Assembly: GCF_001274785.1 (NCBI RefSeq) | Contig: NZ_LHPI01000018.1 | Coordinates: 20,813 to 84,812 of the forward strand | Source of the DNA: Vibrio hepatarius | GTDB lineage: Bacteria; Pseudomonadota; Gammaproteobacteria; Enterobacterales; Vibrionaceae | Length of the DNA: 64,000 nt | Direction: 5' to 3' | Shown: in pieces, positions 18,713 to 28,793 of the stretch | Position numbering within the stretch: position 1 is the stretch's first letter | Layout: the number at the start of each line of letters is the position of its first letter | Translations under genes and position numbers: made by a program | The notes under the pieces: generated by a model | The model's database searches: none | What the model was told of the DNA's origin: nothing | Seen by the model: only the letters and a program-made list of their open reading frames with translations

Positions 18713-18973
18713 TTGGCAAATAGTAAATCTGCTAAGAAGCGCGCTATCCAAGCTGAGAAACGTCGTCAGCACAACGCTAGCCGTCGTTCTATGATGCGCA
18801 CTTACATGAAGAAAACTGTTGCTGCTATCGAAGCAGGCGACAAAGCTGCTGCAACTGAAGCATTTGCTGCAGTTACACCAATCCTAGACCGCATGGCGAC
18901 TAAAGGCCTTATTCACAAGAATAAAGCTGCACGTCATAAGTCTCGTTTCTCTGCTGCAATCAAAGCTCTTTAA
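18713..18973 (+). CDS. rpsT: 30S ribosomal protein S20, TTG start
   Basis: An 86-aa basic ribosomal protein that binds 16S rRNA (ANSKSAKKRAIQAEKRRQ at the N-terminus). The start is TTG at 18713, with GGGAG at 18700-18704 spaced 8 nt upstream. A TTG start is known for E. coli rpsT, where poor initiation is part of autogenous control. A longer in-frame TTG at 18698 would overlap the ribosome site and is unlikely. Confidence 0.97.
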   Translation: MANSKSAKKRAIQAEKRRQHNASRRSMMRTYMKKTVAAIEAGDKAAATEAFAAVTPILDRMATKGLIHKNKAARHKSRFSAAIKAL

Positions 18974-19001
18974 TAGAACTCTGATTACTCAGTGAAAGAA
19001 A

Positions 19002-19024
19002 AAACCGGCTCTGCCGGTTTTTTT
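19002..19024 (+). terminator. rpsT terminator
   Basis: The stem AAACCGGC-TCT-GCCGGTTT is followed by seven T. Confidence 0.92.
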
Positions 19025-19040
19025 ATACCTGCTAAAAATA

Positions 19041-19065
19041 AAAAAGAGGCTCAAGGCCTCTTTTT
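19041..19065. terminator. hlyU terminator (bidirectional)
   Basis: The stem AAAAAGAGGC-N5-GCCTCTTTTT lies just after the hlyU stop. A- and T-runs on both arms allow use in both directions. Confidence 0.85.
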
Positions 19066-19076
19066 TGTTTGTTCGA

Positions 19077-19370
19077 TTAGCTGCAGTACATACCATGAAG
19101 TAATTGGATCATCGCTTTTACTTCTTCACTGCTGAGTGTGTAGTAAACGGTTTGTGCTTCTTTACGCGTTTCAACCAAACCATCGCGTCGCAACCAAGCA
19201 AGGTGCTGAGACAATGCCGACTGGCTGAGTTCGAGCTTATTACACAATTCGCCGACCGACAGTTCGTTATTGTGTAGCAAACACAGTATCTGCAACCGTC
19301 TCTCGTTGGCCATTGCTTTCAGTAGTACTACCGCTTTTGCAGAGTTTTGTTCCATCGCTTGTAAATTCAT
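19077..19370 (-). CDS. hlyU: ArsR-family regulator HlyU
   Basis: A 97-aa winged-helix regulator closely matching the HlyU sequence as I recall it from other vibrios. The helix-turn-helix ELSQSALSQHLAWLRRDGLV is at ~47-66. HlyU relieves H-NS silencing of virulence genes such as hemolysin and rtx operons, and Cys residues (here Cys30, Cys43 and Cys96) may serve redox sensing. The order nptA-nhaR-hlyU-rpsT is the Vibrio arrangement. Confidence 0.93.
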   Translation of the reverse strand: MNLQAMEQNSAKAVVLLKAMANERRLQILCLLHNNELSVGELCNKLELSQSALSQHLAWLRRDGLVETRKEAQTVYYTLSSEEVKAMIQLLHGMYCS

Positions 19371-19552
19371 CGGTCAGTACCCTTTGAAACCACACTAAAA
19401 TACATCTGTAGACTACTTTCAAATCTAAATCGCTGAGCCAGAATTGTGTTAGCAATCTAAAACTAAAATCGATTTAACTGTTTATGTAGCGCTATAGCAC
19501 CGTTGATTTTAATCGATCTGTAATAACTAATCTATTTCTTATACAGAAAAGG

Positions 19553-20443
19553 TTATTTAAACAACGAGGTAAAGTCAGCATCACACACGTTTTTCACCGC
19601 TGGGTGCTGAATCATACGCTCGGCGAAAATAACGTAATACTCTTCTTTGAGCTCTTCGATATGACCGATCAACTGCAGTGCTAAATCACTGTCCACTTCC
19701 GTGACATAGAGTGACGGAGCAAGAAAGATGACATCATCATGATAACGGGCAAATGCCTTCATTAATGCGACATCATCAAATTCTCCCAACACATTAGGTT
19801 GAAGGCCTTGGCGGTCGAACCATTGTAGGACTTTGCGCCCCATCGCCGTGCGGCTACCAGGGATCAGCAGTTTTCTCTGCTCCAACACTTCAGGGAATTT
19901 GACGCTATCGACTTTACCCGCACAGAAAAAGCTCATATTGCACTCGCCTAGCTTTTTACTGTACAGACCAGGGCTTTGACTGGAGTCCACTGGGCAATCA
20001 GACAAAATCATATCGAGCTTATGTTGTGATAACTGCTCTAACAGCATTTCGTGGGTCGATTCGAAACAGCGTAAGTGAATGCTGTTATCTTCAGGCACGG
20101 TCGTCATCAGTATCTTACTGACCAAGCGTTTTGAGAGTGCGTCCGCGACACCGACATCAAACAAGATATTGGAACGCTGACTGTAGTTAACGATATCCAA
20201 CATTTCGTAACTCAAGCCAAACATACGGTCTGCGTACTTGAACACCAACTGCCCCAATTCAGTAGGCTCGATGCTCCTACCGTTACGTTTAGTCAGCTTA
20301 CCGTCCATTCGGTCTTCTAACGCTTTAATTTGTCCGGTGACCGTTTGCGGTGTCAGGAAAAGTGCATCTGCAGCTTTCGTGACTGACCCTTGTTTGCACA
20401 CCATCCAGAAGTAATAGAGATGGTTGTAATTTAAGTGCGACAT
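19553..20443 (-). CDS. nhaR: LysR-family Na+-responsive regulator NhaR
   Basis: A 296-aa LysR-type activator of sodium stress genes, named from the N-terminus SHLNYNHLYYFWMVCKQGSV and an HTH with TKAADALFLTPQTVTGQIKALE (starting ~22). The frame is open to 20557, but the first 38 codons do not resemble the family, so ATG 20443 is taken. It is divergent from the sodium/phosphate transporter nptA. Confidence 0.92.
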   Translation of the reverse strand: MSHLNYNHLYYFWMVCKQGSVTKAADALFLTPQTVTGQIKALEDRMDGKLTKRNGRSIEPTELGQLVFKYADRMFGLSYEMLDIVNYSQRSNILFDVGVADALSKRLVSKILMTTVPEDNSIHLRCFESTHEMLLEQLSQHKLDMILSDCPVDSSQSPGLYSKKLGECNMSFFCAGKVDSVKFPEVLEQRKLLIPGSRTAMGRKVLQWFDRQGLQPNVLGEFDDVALMKAFARYHDDVIFLAPSLYVTEVDSDLALQLIGHIEELKEEYYVIFAERMIQHPAVKNVCDADFTSLFK

Positions 20444-20853
20444 GACTCTGAACTCGAATTGTTTATCGAAGATAGCGTTATAGCAAATGCGCCTAATGAC
20501 AACAACACTTCGGTAAAAACGAAAAATATCAACAGTAAAGCTATCTTTACCGAACATTGAAAATCACTTTATGACAGTTCAGTGTCATCTTGTCATAAAA
20601 GAGCCATCTTTTTAGCAAAAAAATCGGCAAATTTTCAGACTTAAATCACAATTTTAAAGCCAACAAAAACCATTAAAAATCAAAAGCTTAAACATAAAAC
20701 AAAACCAAGATTTCGAGAATATTATCCGGAGTCACACAAAATCATCCCCATTACACATAACTGTAATATTACTGAAATATTTGCCCTCTAACATCGCCCT
20801 CAGTTTCAACAACAGACCACTATTCAGATTTTATCGGTCCACGGAGAAAAATT
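20444..20853. other. Intergenic region between nhaR and nptA
   Basis: A 410-bp AT-rich region that must hold the divergent nhaR and nptA promoters. It contains many A-runs but no convincing gene; I could not assign promoters firmly. Confidence 0.6.
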
Positions 20854-21999
20854 ATGAACCAAGCTACTACTACAGCGGCTCCTATTTCGAGCACGACTCG
20901 CTGGTTGCGCTGGGCTAACTTGGCATTCATGTTATACCTACTGCTTCTGGCTGTATCTATGGTCGGCAGCGGCTTCAAATGGGCAACTGGTGATCAAGCA
21001 AAAGTTCTCTTTGAATTTGCCTCTCACCCTGTAGCTGGCTTAATGATCGGCTTAGTTGCAACCGCTCTTATTCAATCTTCAAGTACAGTAACGTCTATCA
21101 TCGTGGGCCTTGTGGCTGGCGGCTTACCGGTAGAAACGGCTATCCCTATGGTTATGGGTGCAAACATCGGTACAACAGTCACCAACACGCTTGTGAGCCT
21201 TGGTCACGTTCGCTGTAAGGAAGAATTCAAACGCGCATTCGCAAGTGCAACAATCCACGATTTCTTTAACTTATTAGCAGTTGCGATCTTCCTACCATTG
21301 GAAATGATGTTCGGCATCCTTGAGAAAATCTCTCATTGGTTGGTTTCACCGCTACTTGCAACGGGCGATATGAGCCTCAAAGGCTTTAACTTCATTAAGC
21401 CAATTACCAAACCAGTTGTAAGCGCAGTTAAAGAGCCACTATCAACATTTGGTGATACTGTAGGTGGCGTAATGCTTATCGTACTGGGTATCGCAACTAT
21501 CTTCGTCGCAATTACTGTGATGGGTAAGCTGATGAAGAGCCTAATGGTTGGCCGTGCTCGTGAAATTCTGAAGAACGCCATTGGTCGTGGCCCTATCCAC
21601 GGTATTATGTCTGGCTCTATCGTGACAGTATTGGTTCAGTCTTCTTCAACAACCACTAGCTTGATGGTTCCTCTTGTAGGCTCAGGTGTACTGAAAGTTC
21701 GTGATGTATACCCATTCACTCTAGGTGCAAACATCGGTACTTGTATTACCGCCCTACTGGCAGCAACTGCAGTATCAGGTGAGTTCGCAGTGTTCGCACT
21801 ACAAATTGCTCTGGTTCACCTAGTGTTCAACGTAATGGCAACCGTATTCATCTTCGGTATCCCGTTCCTACGCGAACTGCCAGTAAAAGGCGCAGACCTT
21901 ATTTCGGACATGGCAGTGAAGAACAAAGCCGTCGTTGCGGGTTACCTACTGAGCGTATTTGTGGTTCTACCTGGCGCTATCCTTGCGCTAACAGCATAA
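20854..21999 (+). CDS. nptA: Sodium-dependent phosphate transporter NptA
   Basis: A 381-aa inner-membrane Na/Pi cotransporter. Two inverted PF02690 repeats carry the substrate-binding signature QSSSTVTSIIVGLVAGG (~71) and QSSSTTTSLMVPLVGSG (~260), each followed by GANIGT. It imports phosphate with sodium. The start has a good ribosome site (GGAGAAAA). Confidence 0.95.
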   Translation: MNQATTTAAPISSTTRWLRWANLAFMLYLLLLAVSMVGSGFKWATGDQAKVLFEFASHPVAGLMIGLVATALIQSSSTVTSIIVGLVAGGLPVETAIPMVMGANIGTTVTNTLVSLGHVRCKEEFKRAFASATIHDFFNLLAVAIFLPLEMMFGILEKISHWLVSPLLATGDMSLKGFNFIKPITKPVVSAVKEPLSTFGDTVGGVMLIVLGIATIFVAITVMGKLMKSLMVGRAREILKNAIGRGPIHGIMSGSIVTVLVQSSSTTTSLMVPLVGSGVLKVRDVYPFTLGANIGTCITALLAATAVSGEFAVFALQIALVHLVFNVMATVFIFGIPFLRELPVKGADLISDMAVKNKAVVAGYLLSVFVVLPGAILALTA

Positions 22000-22029
22000 A
22001 AATAAATACCAATTACACCATCGCTTGCG

Positions 22030-22058
22030 AGCCCCTAACGAAAGTTAGGGGCTTTTTT
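22030..22058 (+). terminator. nptA terminator
   Basis: The stem AGCCCCTAAC-GAAA-GTTAGGGGCT is followed by TTTTTC. Confidence 0.93.
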
Positions 22059-22155
22059 CATTCTTCGGTAAAGCAAACTTATCTACCCCTCTCAATATCT
22101 AGTTACTCTTTGCTATCCACCCAACTTGCTGCTGTGATTCGATAAACATCAAGCA

Positions 22156-22184
22156 ATAAAAAAGGCTGCACACTGGCAGCCTTT
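22156..22184 (-). terminator. thyA terminator
   Basis: The stem AAAGGCTGC-N6-GCAGCCTTT has an A-run on its left side (U-tract on the minus strand), 17 bp after the thyA stop. Confidence 0.85.
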
Positions 22185-22200
22185 AATCATATATCATTGA

Positions 22201-23052
22201 TTAGACAGAGAACGGATACTTAATCGCATCATGATGTTCATAACCTTCTACCCAGAAGTCATCCAGAGTGACCCAAGTTTCCAAATCTTCTAGAGATTTG
22301 ATTTCTGGGTTAATGTGGAACGTCGGTGATTTCAACGGCTCACGCTTCAGCTGTACGTCTCGCATCAATTCAAGTTGGTCTTCGTAGATATGAGCATTCA
22401 CGATCTTATGGTACGCCTGACCTGCTTTCTTGCCGGTGATCTGCGCCATAATCGCTAAGAACACGTAAACCTGAACCATATTGAAGTTCAACCCGAGCGG
22501 CACATCACAAGAGCGCTGGGTACTATTAAGGTACAGCGTGTCACCCAATAGTGAGAAGTGGTGGCTGTACATACATGGGCGCAAACAGCCCATATGGAAC
22601 TCACCTGGGTTGTAGAAATTAAGGATCTCACCTCGATCATCCACACCACGAGTTAGGTCATCGACAATCTTGCGTAGTTGGTCGACATGGCCGCCATCTG
22701 GTTTTGCCCAAGCACGACCTTGGACACCGTATACACGCCCCATATCGTCCTCGCCTTTGCGATAAGGGTTGTTAAGCCAAGCATCATTCAGGTTGGCATT
22801 CGCATCCCAAGTTTTGGTGCCCAGTTTGCGAAAGTCTTCAGCATTGTCGTAACCTCGAATGTAGCCAAGTAGCTCGGCCACCGCCGCTTTCCAGAAGCTT
22901 TTACGCGTTGTTACGAGCGGGAACTGGTTGTTGCCAACATCGTAGGTCAAGTCAGCATTGATAACCGTCAGACAACGCTTGCCTGTACGTTCATTTTCAA
23001 CCCACTCACCTTGCTCAACGATTCGTCGACAGAGATCTAAATACTGTTTCAC
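22201..23052 (-). CDS. thyA: Thymidylate synthase
   Basis: A 283-aa enzyme making dTMP from dUMP with methylene-tetrahydrofolate. The active-site cysteine lies in CLRPCMYSHHF (~155), and STQRSCDVPLGLNFN (~177) is the phosphate/dUMP-binding segment. It begins 9 bp after lgt ends, the conserved lgt-thyA operon. Confidence 0.96.
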   Translation of the reverse strand: MKQYLDLCRRIVEQGEWVENERTGKRCLTVINADLTYDVGNNQFPLVTTRKSFWKAAVAELLGYIRGYDNAEDFRKLGTKTWDANANLNDAWLNNPYRKGEDDMGRVYGVQGRAWAKPDGGHVDQLRKIVDDLTRGVDDRGEILNFYNPGEFHMGCLRPCMYSHHFSLLGDTLYLNSTQRSCDVPLGLNFNMVQVYVFLAIMAQITGKKAGQAYHKIVNAHIYEDQLELMRDVQLKREPLKSPTFHINPEIKSLEDLETWVTLDDFWVEGYEHHDAIKYPFSV

Positions 23053-23061
23053 ACCAATTCC

Positions 23062-23883
23062 TTACTTCGTCTGTTGTGGTAGTTCGTCTTTGTAGTGACC
23101 GCGTTTGTATGCCCAAACCATCATCAAAATGCCGATGATAACCATAGGAAGTGACAAGATTTGTCCCATAGAGATAAACCCGCCAAACAAACCTAAGTGC
23201 GCATCCGGTTCACGTACGTACTCGACAAGGAAGCGGAATGTACCATATCCAGCTAAAAATAGCCCTGACACCGAACCCAGTGGTCGAGGTTTCTTGATAA
23301 ACCAGTTTAGGATAAAGAACAGGACGACACCTTCTAACAACATTTCGTATAGCTGAGACGGGTGACGAGGCAACGGTCCGCCATTAGGGAAGACAAACGC
23401 CCAAGGCACATCGGTAACGCGGCCCCAAAGCTCGCTGTTCATAAAGTTACCTAAACGTCCAACGCCCAGCCCAAATGGCACGAGTGGTGCGATAAAGTCC
23501 GCCACACCAAAGAAGGTGCGACCGTTCTTTTTCGCATACCAGAACATAGCCGTAATGACGCCAAGTAAGCCGCCGTGGAATGACATGCCGCCAGTCCAAA
23601 CCTTGAAGAGATAAAGCGGGTCTTGCAGGAATAAGTCAAAGTTGTAGAACAGCACGTAACCGACACGGCCACCCACAACGACACCTAAAAAGCCAGCAAA
23701 CAACAGATCTGACACTTGGTCTCGAGTCCAACCACTATCTGGCTTGTCTGCACGGCGATTCGCTAACCACAGTGCGAACGCAAAACCGACTAAATACATT
23801 AAGCCATACCATCGGATCGACAACGGACCGATAGAGACCAACACAGGATCTATATTTGGAAATTCAAGGTATCCCTGAGACAT
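23062..23883 (-). CDS. lgt: Prolipoprotein diacylglyceryl transferase
   Basis: A 273-aa inner-membrane enzyme with about seven hydrophobic segments that attaches diacylglycerol to the lipobox cysteine. The catalytic HGGLLG motif is at ~104 and the Lgt signature GRLGNFMNSELWG at ~142-154. It is upstream of thyA. Confidence 0.97.
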   Translation of the reverse strand: MSQGYLEFPNIDPVLVSIGPLSIRWYGLMYLVGFAFALWLANRRADKPDSGWTRDQVSDLLFAGFLGVVVGGRVGYVLFYNFDLFLQDPLYLFKVWTGGMSFHGGLLGVITAMFWYAKKNGRTFFGVADFIAPLVPFGLGVGRLGNFMNSELWGRVTDVPWAFVFPNGGPLPRHPSQLYEMLLEGVVLFFILNWFIKKPRPLGSVSGLFLAGYGTFRFLVEYVREPDAHLGLFGGFISMGQILSLPMVIIGILMMVWAYKRGHYKDELPQQTK

Positions 23884-23937
23884 AGGAGCATTACTCTTTA
23901 GAAATTCAAAATGTTGAAAGGTATAGATGAGAGTGCG

Positions 23938-24729
23938 TCACAGTAACATAGTTCCAGCAACGAACATTAAAAATACTGCAAAGATTTTCTTTAGCCTGAC
24001 GGTCGGCATGCTGGTCGCTAACTTCGCCCCGATACGAGTGGTCAACATAGAGGTCGACGTAATGCCAATTAACGCGGGTAGATACACGTAACCCAAACTA
24101 TACGCAGGCAGCACGTCCGCTTTGTAACCGTTGAGAATAAACCCAACCATTCCCGACAGCGCGATAAAACAGCCACACACAGAAGAAGAACCCACCGCGC
24201 GTCGCATCTCAACGCCGTGGCGGTTTAAAAACGGCACGGACAACGAACCACCGCCGATACCGGCTAAGCTCGATACCATACCAATCCCCGTACCGATCAC
24301 AACGGTTGCCCCACTACCCGGCATCGCGCGTTCCGTTTTGCCTTTAATGGAAAACAACATCTGAATCGCGAGTAACAAAACAATCACGCCAAACACTTTA
24401 GGTAGGTATTGCGATGGGATCCAATCGGCAATGTTCGCACCTAGAAATCCCCCCACCACCACGCCGGGCATGAGCCATTTGACGACGAACATGTCGACGT
24501 TACCCAACCGGAAATGGTTAAAAGCAGAAGAGCCGGAAGTGACGATGATAGAGGCCAGCGACGTCGCCAGAGCGATGTGCATGCTGATCGACGGGTCAAT
24601 CCCAGCCATCGGCAACAGAAACAACAACGCAGGAACCACGATAAGACCGCCCCCAATCCCAAGTAACCCAGCCATGATTCCAACAAAGCCACCCAGCAGG
24701 AGCAGTAAGCTCAAAAACTCAATGTTCAC
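23938..24729 (-). CDS. TauE/SafE-family permease
   Basis: A 263-aa inner-membrane protein with about eight hydrophobic segments and two internal repeats, each with the glycine-rich family motif (GLLGIGGGLIVVPALLF at ~22; SLAGIGGGSLSVPFLNRHG at ~153). Members export or import small organosulfur anions or sulfite; the substrate here is unknown. It starts 8 bp downstream of ptsP and may be in the rppH-ptsP transcript. Confidence 0.9.
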   Translation of the reverse strand: MNIEFLSLLLLLGGFVGIMAGLLGIGGGLIVVPALLFLLPMAGIDPSISMHIALATSLASIIVTSGSSAFNHFRLGNVDMFVVKWLMPGVVVGGFLGANIADWIPSQYLPKVFGVIVLLLAIQMLFSIKGKTERAMPGSGATVVIGTGIGMVSSLAGIGGGSLSVPFLNRHGVEMRRAVGSSSVCGCFIALSGMVGFILNGYKADVLPAYSLGYVYLPALIGITSTSMLTTRIGAKLATSMPTVRLKKIFAVFLMFVAGTMLL

Positions 24730-24737
24730 GGTATTTC

Positions 24738-26984
24738 CTATCGTTTACCAGCGCGAATAAAACCTGCAAATCCTTTCTCTTCAAGGAAAGTCTGCATCAT
24801 TGTATAAATATCATTGCCGTAAGGCTGCATTAATGCTTTGTCTGCCAAAGCTTTTAGTTCTGTACTGTCGGTATGACAAAGCAGGTATTTTACTTTTGCC
24901 ACGTTGGAGGTGTTCATACTTAAACTGCGGTAGCCGAGCCCGACCATCAATAGTGCGCCAATGGGATCACCAGCCAGTTCACCACAAATACACACCGGTA
25001 AGTCGAGTCGAGTACACACTTTCTGGATATGGTCGAGCGCCATGATCACCGCAGGGTGCATCGATTCATACACATCGGACACACGGGCATTATTACGGTC
25101 AACCGCGAGCAAATATTGAGTTAAGTCGTTGGTACCGATTGAGACAAAATCCACTTTGTGAGCGATCAATGGCAGCAAATAGATCATCGATGGCACTTCA
25201 ATCATCACGCCGATTTCAGGCATCTGGACCCGCTCATCGAGCTCAACCACTTCTTGATAGGCACGCTCGATAAGCGCAATTGCATCATCCAGTTCTTGAG
25301 CCCCTGAAACCATCGGCAATAAGATACTGAGGTTTTGACTTTCGGCACTGGCGCGTAGCATCGCGCGGATTTGCATCAAAAAGATATCTGGGTGGTCGAG
25401 TGTGAAGCGGATACCACGCCAACCCAAGAATGGGTTGTCTTCATCGATAGGAAGATACGGCAACGCTTTGTCACCACCGACGTCCAAAGTACGCATGACC
25501 ACACGCTTGTTTGGGTAGGTGTTGAGTACCATTTGATACTGCTGCGTCTGTTCTTCTTCGGAAGGAAAACGGTGCTGGAGCAAGAACGAGATTTCAGTCC
25601 GGTACAAACCAACACCATCTACACCTTGGTTTTCAGCGATATTGGTATCGGCACTCAAACCGGCGTTGAGCATGATTTCGATACGTTGATTGTCTTTGGT
25701 ACACGCAGGCTCAAGGATGCGCTGGTTAACCATGCTGGCTAACTCACGCTCTTCATTCGCCAGCGCGCGATATTCTTTAAGCAACTGACGGTTAGGTGAG
25801 ACTAAAATCTTACCACTGTAACCGTCGACAACGCCTTTTTTGCCGCTGATTGCGCCAAGATTAACGCTCACCCCCATAACCGCTGGAATGCCCAGCGCGC
25901 GCGACAAGATCGCCGCGTGAGAGTTCGCCGCCCCTTCCGTCGAGACTACCGCCAGCAATTTATCTTTCGGGATCGACGCCAAAATCGACGCCGTTAGCTC
26001 TCGCACCACCAAGATGATTGGCTTCTCGAGCAGTGGCTGCTCTTGCTCGGTATTGTTGAGGAAGTACAGCAGACGATGACCAAGCTCACGAATGTCTTGC
26101 GCTCGTTCACGCAAGTAGACGTCAGACATTCGGGCAAATCGGTTGGAGTAACTCTCGACAACTTGTCTTAACGCCCAGTCTGCACGGTCACCTTTTTGGA
26201 TTTGCGCTTTAAGATCTTTACGCAGCATCGGATCGTTGAGCAAGTGGGTGAACAGATCGAAAATAGCCAGTGCGTCTTTGTTGATTTCGCTGTCGAGCTT
26301 TTTACGCATCCGACGAAAATCGCTTAAGGCCGCTTCAATTGCCAATGCCAGCAGTTCTTGTTCACGCTCGATATCTATGGTCGATGCAGGACACACCTCT
26401 GAAAGTTCAGGTTGGGTATCGTCTAGCCAAAACTCGCCAATCGCCACACCAGATGACGCCGGTACACCGCGAATCGCTTGTTGTTTTTTCTCAAGACGCC
26501 ATAAACCTTGTGTTTGTGCATGGGCAATGATCACCGCAAGCTGAGCCGCTAGCGTTACAAGAAATGACTCTTCCATTTCGTCAAACTGGCGCGGCTGCTT
26601 TTGCTGCACCACCAGCACACCGAGGACTTGCTTGCGATAGATGATCGGCGTACCGAGGAAGCTTTGATAAACCTCTTCGCCCAGTTCAGAGAAGTATTTA
26701 AAGTGAGGGTGTTTAGACGCTTCAGCTAAGTTGAGTGGTTCAGCCGTTCGCTTAACCATGCCAACTAAGCCTTCACTGAAGCTGATATGAATTTTGTCGC
26801 CTTTGAAGCGCAGACCTTGAGTTGCCATTAGCTCAAGGCGCTGCATCTCTTCGTTAGCAAGATAGACAGTACAACACTCCGTGCTCATCGCGCTGCACGT
26901 TTGCTTAACCAAAATATCTAAAGCCTGGTGGACATCTTCGACTTTAGATACCTGTTCAACTATGTCCCTTAGTTGAGAAAGCAT
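24738..26984 (-). CDS. ptsP: PTS-Ntr enzyme I (PtsP)
   Basis: A 748-aa protein starting the nitrogen phosphotransferase relay (PEP to NPr to EIIA-Ntr). The N-terminal GAF sensor domain (~1-165) is followed by EI domains. The phosphohistidine is in TEGAANSHAAILSR (~355), and the PEP-binding barrel contains GLYRTEISFLLQ, LDVGGDKALPY and SIGTNDLTQYLLAVDRNNARV. It lies 2 bp after rppH, the usual rppH-ptsP operon. Confidence 0.97.
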   Translation of the reverse strand: MLSQLRDIVEQVSKVEDVHQALDILVKQTCSAMSTECCTVYLANEEMQRLELMATQGLRFKGDKIHISFSEGLVGMVKRTAEPLNLAEASKHPHFKYFSELGEEVYQSFLGTPIIYRKQVLGVLVVQQKQPRQFDEMEESFLVTLAAQLAVIIAHAQTQGLWRLEKKQQAIRGVPASSGVAIGEFWLDDTQPELSEVCPASTIDIEREQELLALAIEAALSDFRRMRKKLDSEINKDALAIFDLFTHLLNDPMLRKDLKAQIQKGDRADWALRQVVESYSNRFARMSDVYLRERAQDIRELGHRLLYFLNNTEQEQPLLEKPIILVVRELTASILASIPKDKLLAVVSTEGAANSHAAILSRALGIPAVMGVSVNLGAISGKKGVVDGYSGKILVSPNRQLLKEYRALANEERELASMVNQRILEPACTKDNQRIEIMLNAGLSADTNIAENQGVDGVGLYRTEISFLLQHRFPSEEEQTQQYQMVLNTYPNKRVVMRTLDVGGDKALPYLPIDEDNPFLGWRGIRFTLDHPDIFLMQIRAMLRASAESQNLSILLPMVSGAQELDDAIALIERAYQEVVELDERVQMPEIGVMIEVPSMIYLLPLIAHKVDFVSIGTNDLTQYLLAVDRNNARVSDVYESMHPAVIMALDHIQKVCTRLDLPVCICGELAGDPIGALLMVGLGYRSLSMNTSNVAKVKYLLCHTDSTELKALADKALMQPYGNDIYTMMQTFLEEKGFAGFIRAGKR

Positions 26985-26986
26985 GT

Positions 26987-27505
26987 CTATCCTCTCCTGT
27001 GTTTACGCTTATTCTTGGCTCTACGCTCTCTAAACGGCATCGCCATCGATGCAAATTCTTTCATCGCACGTCGGTAAACGTCACGCTTAAAAGACACCAC
27101 TTGTCTAACTGGATACCAATAACTTACCCAACGCCAACCATCAAACTCAGGGGAGCTACCACGTAGCATATTGATCTTAGATTCGTCACAATCTAAACGT
27201 AGTAGAAACCATTTCTGTTTCTGACCGATACAAACAGGTTTTGAATCCCAGCGTACAAGGCGTTTGGGTAACTTATATCTTAGCCAATGACGACTTGTCG
27301 CTACGATCTTTACATCTTTCTTTGTAAGACCAACCTCTTCATATAACTCCCGATACATTGCTTGCTCTGGAGTTTCACCTTCATCGATTCCCCCTTGAGG
27401 AAATTGCCATGAATGTTGTCCGTATCGCTTAGCCCAGAAGACCTGACCATGGTTGTTACAGATTACAATTCCCACATTTAAGCGGTAACCATCGCCATCT
27501 ATCAC
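26987..27505 (-). CDS. rppH: RNA pyrophosphohydrolase RppH, GTG start
   Basis: A 172-aa Nudix hydrolase that removes pyrophosphate from 5'-triphosphate mRNA and so triggers decay. The Nudix box GGIDEGETPEQAMYRELYEEVG is complete (starting ~37). The frame is open far upstream, but the family N-terminus (x-IDGDGYRLNVGIV) fits a GTG start at 27505, preceded by AGAGG at proper spacing. The downstream partner is ptsP. Confidence 0.95.
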   Translation of the reverse strand: MIDGDGYRLNVGIVICNNHGQVFWAKRYGQHSWQFPQGGIDEGETPEQAMYRELYEEVGLTKKDVKIVATSRHWLRYKLPKRLVRWDSKPVCIGQKQKWFLLRLDCDESKINMLRGSSPEFDGWRWVSYWYPVRQVVSFKRDVYRRAMKEFASMAMPFRERRAKNKRKHRRG

Positions 27506-28127
27506 TGGCCAACCTCTAATAAAATCTTTAATTACAGTGATTTTTCCACATATCCCCAATCGGAGCAAACTTACTAGTGTGACTAAGGCGTAAAATCTCA
27601 CCTTAGCCCTCCATATTGAATAAGTTTTAGCCAAAATAGAGGTTATACACACCAATCTGAGACATAGCCCACATTTATACACCTTTTCTGTGTATAACCA
27701 TGTGAAGAATCTTTGTTAAAGCGATCAACCAACGAGAAAATGGAACACTTACAACTAATAGTGAAAACTAAAAATAGTTATTTTATCCCTTAAAAACATA
27801 CAATTAAATTCACACCAATAAACTCACCTCGTTGAAATTACTTGGTCAAAACTGGTGAAAATCCGATCGGTCAAAGATCCACCAACCATACTCTTATCCA
27901 CAAAACGTTAGCCCAGATACAACTTTATCGTGTTTTATCAAGTGGAAACTTACGACAAAAGTACTGTTAATTCATACATACGCACAGAAAAATGAAAAAA
28001 ACTCGCCACCAACTGTGGATAAGTTATTGATGAATGATCCAACCATCAAAATGATCAATTTTCGCACAACCATCAAACTAGGTTTTCCGTTACAATAGTG
28101 GCGAGTGGTAATGGGTAACAAACAAAT
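27506..28127. other. AT-rich intergenic region between rppH and mutH
   Basis: A 622-bp region with no convincing gene; the frames running into it are extensions of rppH or antisense to mutH. It should contain the divergent rppH and mutH promoters, which I could not place with confidence. Confidence 0.6.
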
Positions 28128-28793
28128 ATGAAGTCGGAACCAAGATCGGAACAAGAACTGATAGAAAGAGCAATGGACATCGCGGGTGTCACCTTTGCTG
28201 AACTGGCCGAAGAAGCCGGAATGCCAGTGCCTCCTGATCTGCGTCGAGACAAAGGTTGGGTTGGGCAATTGCTAGAATGGCACTTGGGCGCAACGGCTGG
28301 CAGTAAACCCCAACAAGATTTTGAACAACTAGGTATCGAGCTAAAAACGATTCCGATCAGCTACAGTGGCAAACCGCTAGAAACCACCTTCGTTTGTGTT
28401 GCTCCTTTGATGGGGGTGCACGGTTTAAAGTGGGAAAACAGCCACGTCAGAAACAAACTCTCTCGCGTACTCTGGATCCCGGTAGAAGGAGAGCGTGAGA
28501 TCCCGTTGGCAGAGCGTCGTGTCGGATCACCGTTGATCTGGTCACCGACAGCAGAAGAAGAGCTGCAACTTAAAACCGACTGGGAAGAATTAATGGAAAT
28601 GATCGTGATTGGTCAGGTTGAACAGATCACCGCACGCCATGGCGAGGTACTGCAACTACGACCTAAAGCCGCGAACAGTCGTGTCTTAACAGAGGCTTAC
28701 GGTGCCAGTGGTAAACCGATAAAAACACTCCCGCGCGGCTTTTACTTACGTACCCAATTTACCGCAAAAATACTAGAACAAAACTTCGCCTAG
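28128..28793 (+). CDS. mutH: DNA mismatch repair endonuclease MutH
   Basis: A 221-aa methyl-directed endonuclease that nicks the unmethylated strand at hemimethylated GATC sites. The catalytic D-x6-E-x-K is visible as DFEQLGIELKTIP (~64-76). Its stop overlaps the 3' end of the converging small gene by 4 nt. Confidence 0.96.
   Translation: MKSEPRSEQELIERAMDIAGVTFAELAEEAGMPVPPDLRRDKGWVGQLLEWHLGATAGSKPQQDFEQLGIELKTIPISYSGKPLETTFVCVAPLMGVHGLKWENSHVRNKLSRVLWIPVEGEREIPLAERRVGSPLIWSPTAEEELQLKTDWEELMEMIVIGQVEQITARHGEVLQLRPKAANSRVLTEAYGASGKPIKTLPRGFYLRTQFTAKILEQNFA

Noticed and set aside
20444..20853. Possible small RNA in the nhaR-nptA gap
   Set aside because: No terminator hairpin or promoter pair could be identified; only AT-rich sequence.
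27972..28268. Minus-strand frame overlapping the mutH start
   Set aside because: Mostly antisense to mutH, no ribosome site, composition unlike a real protein.
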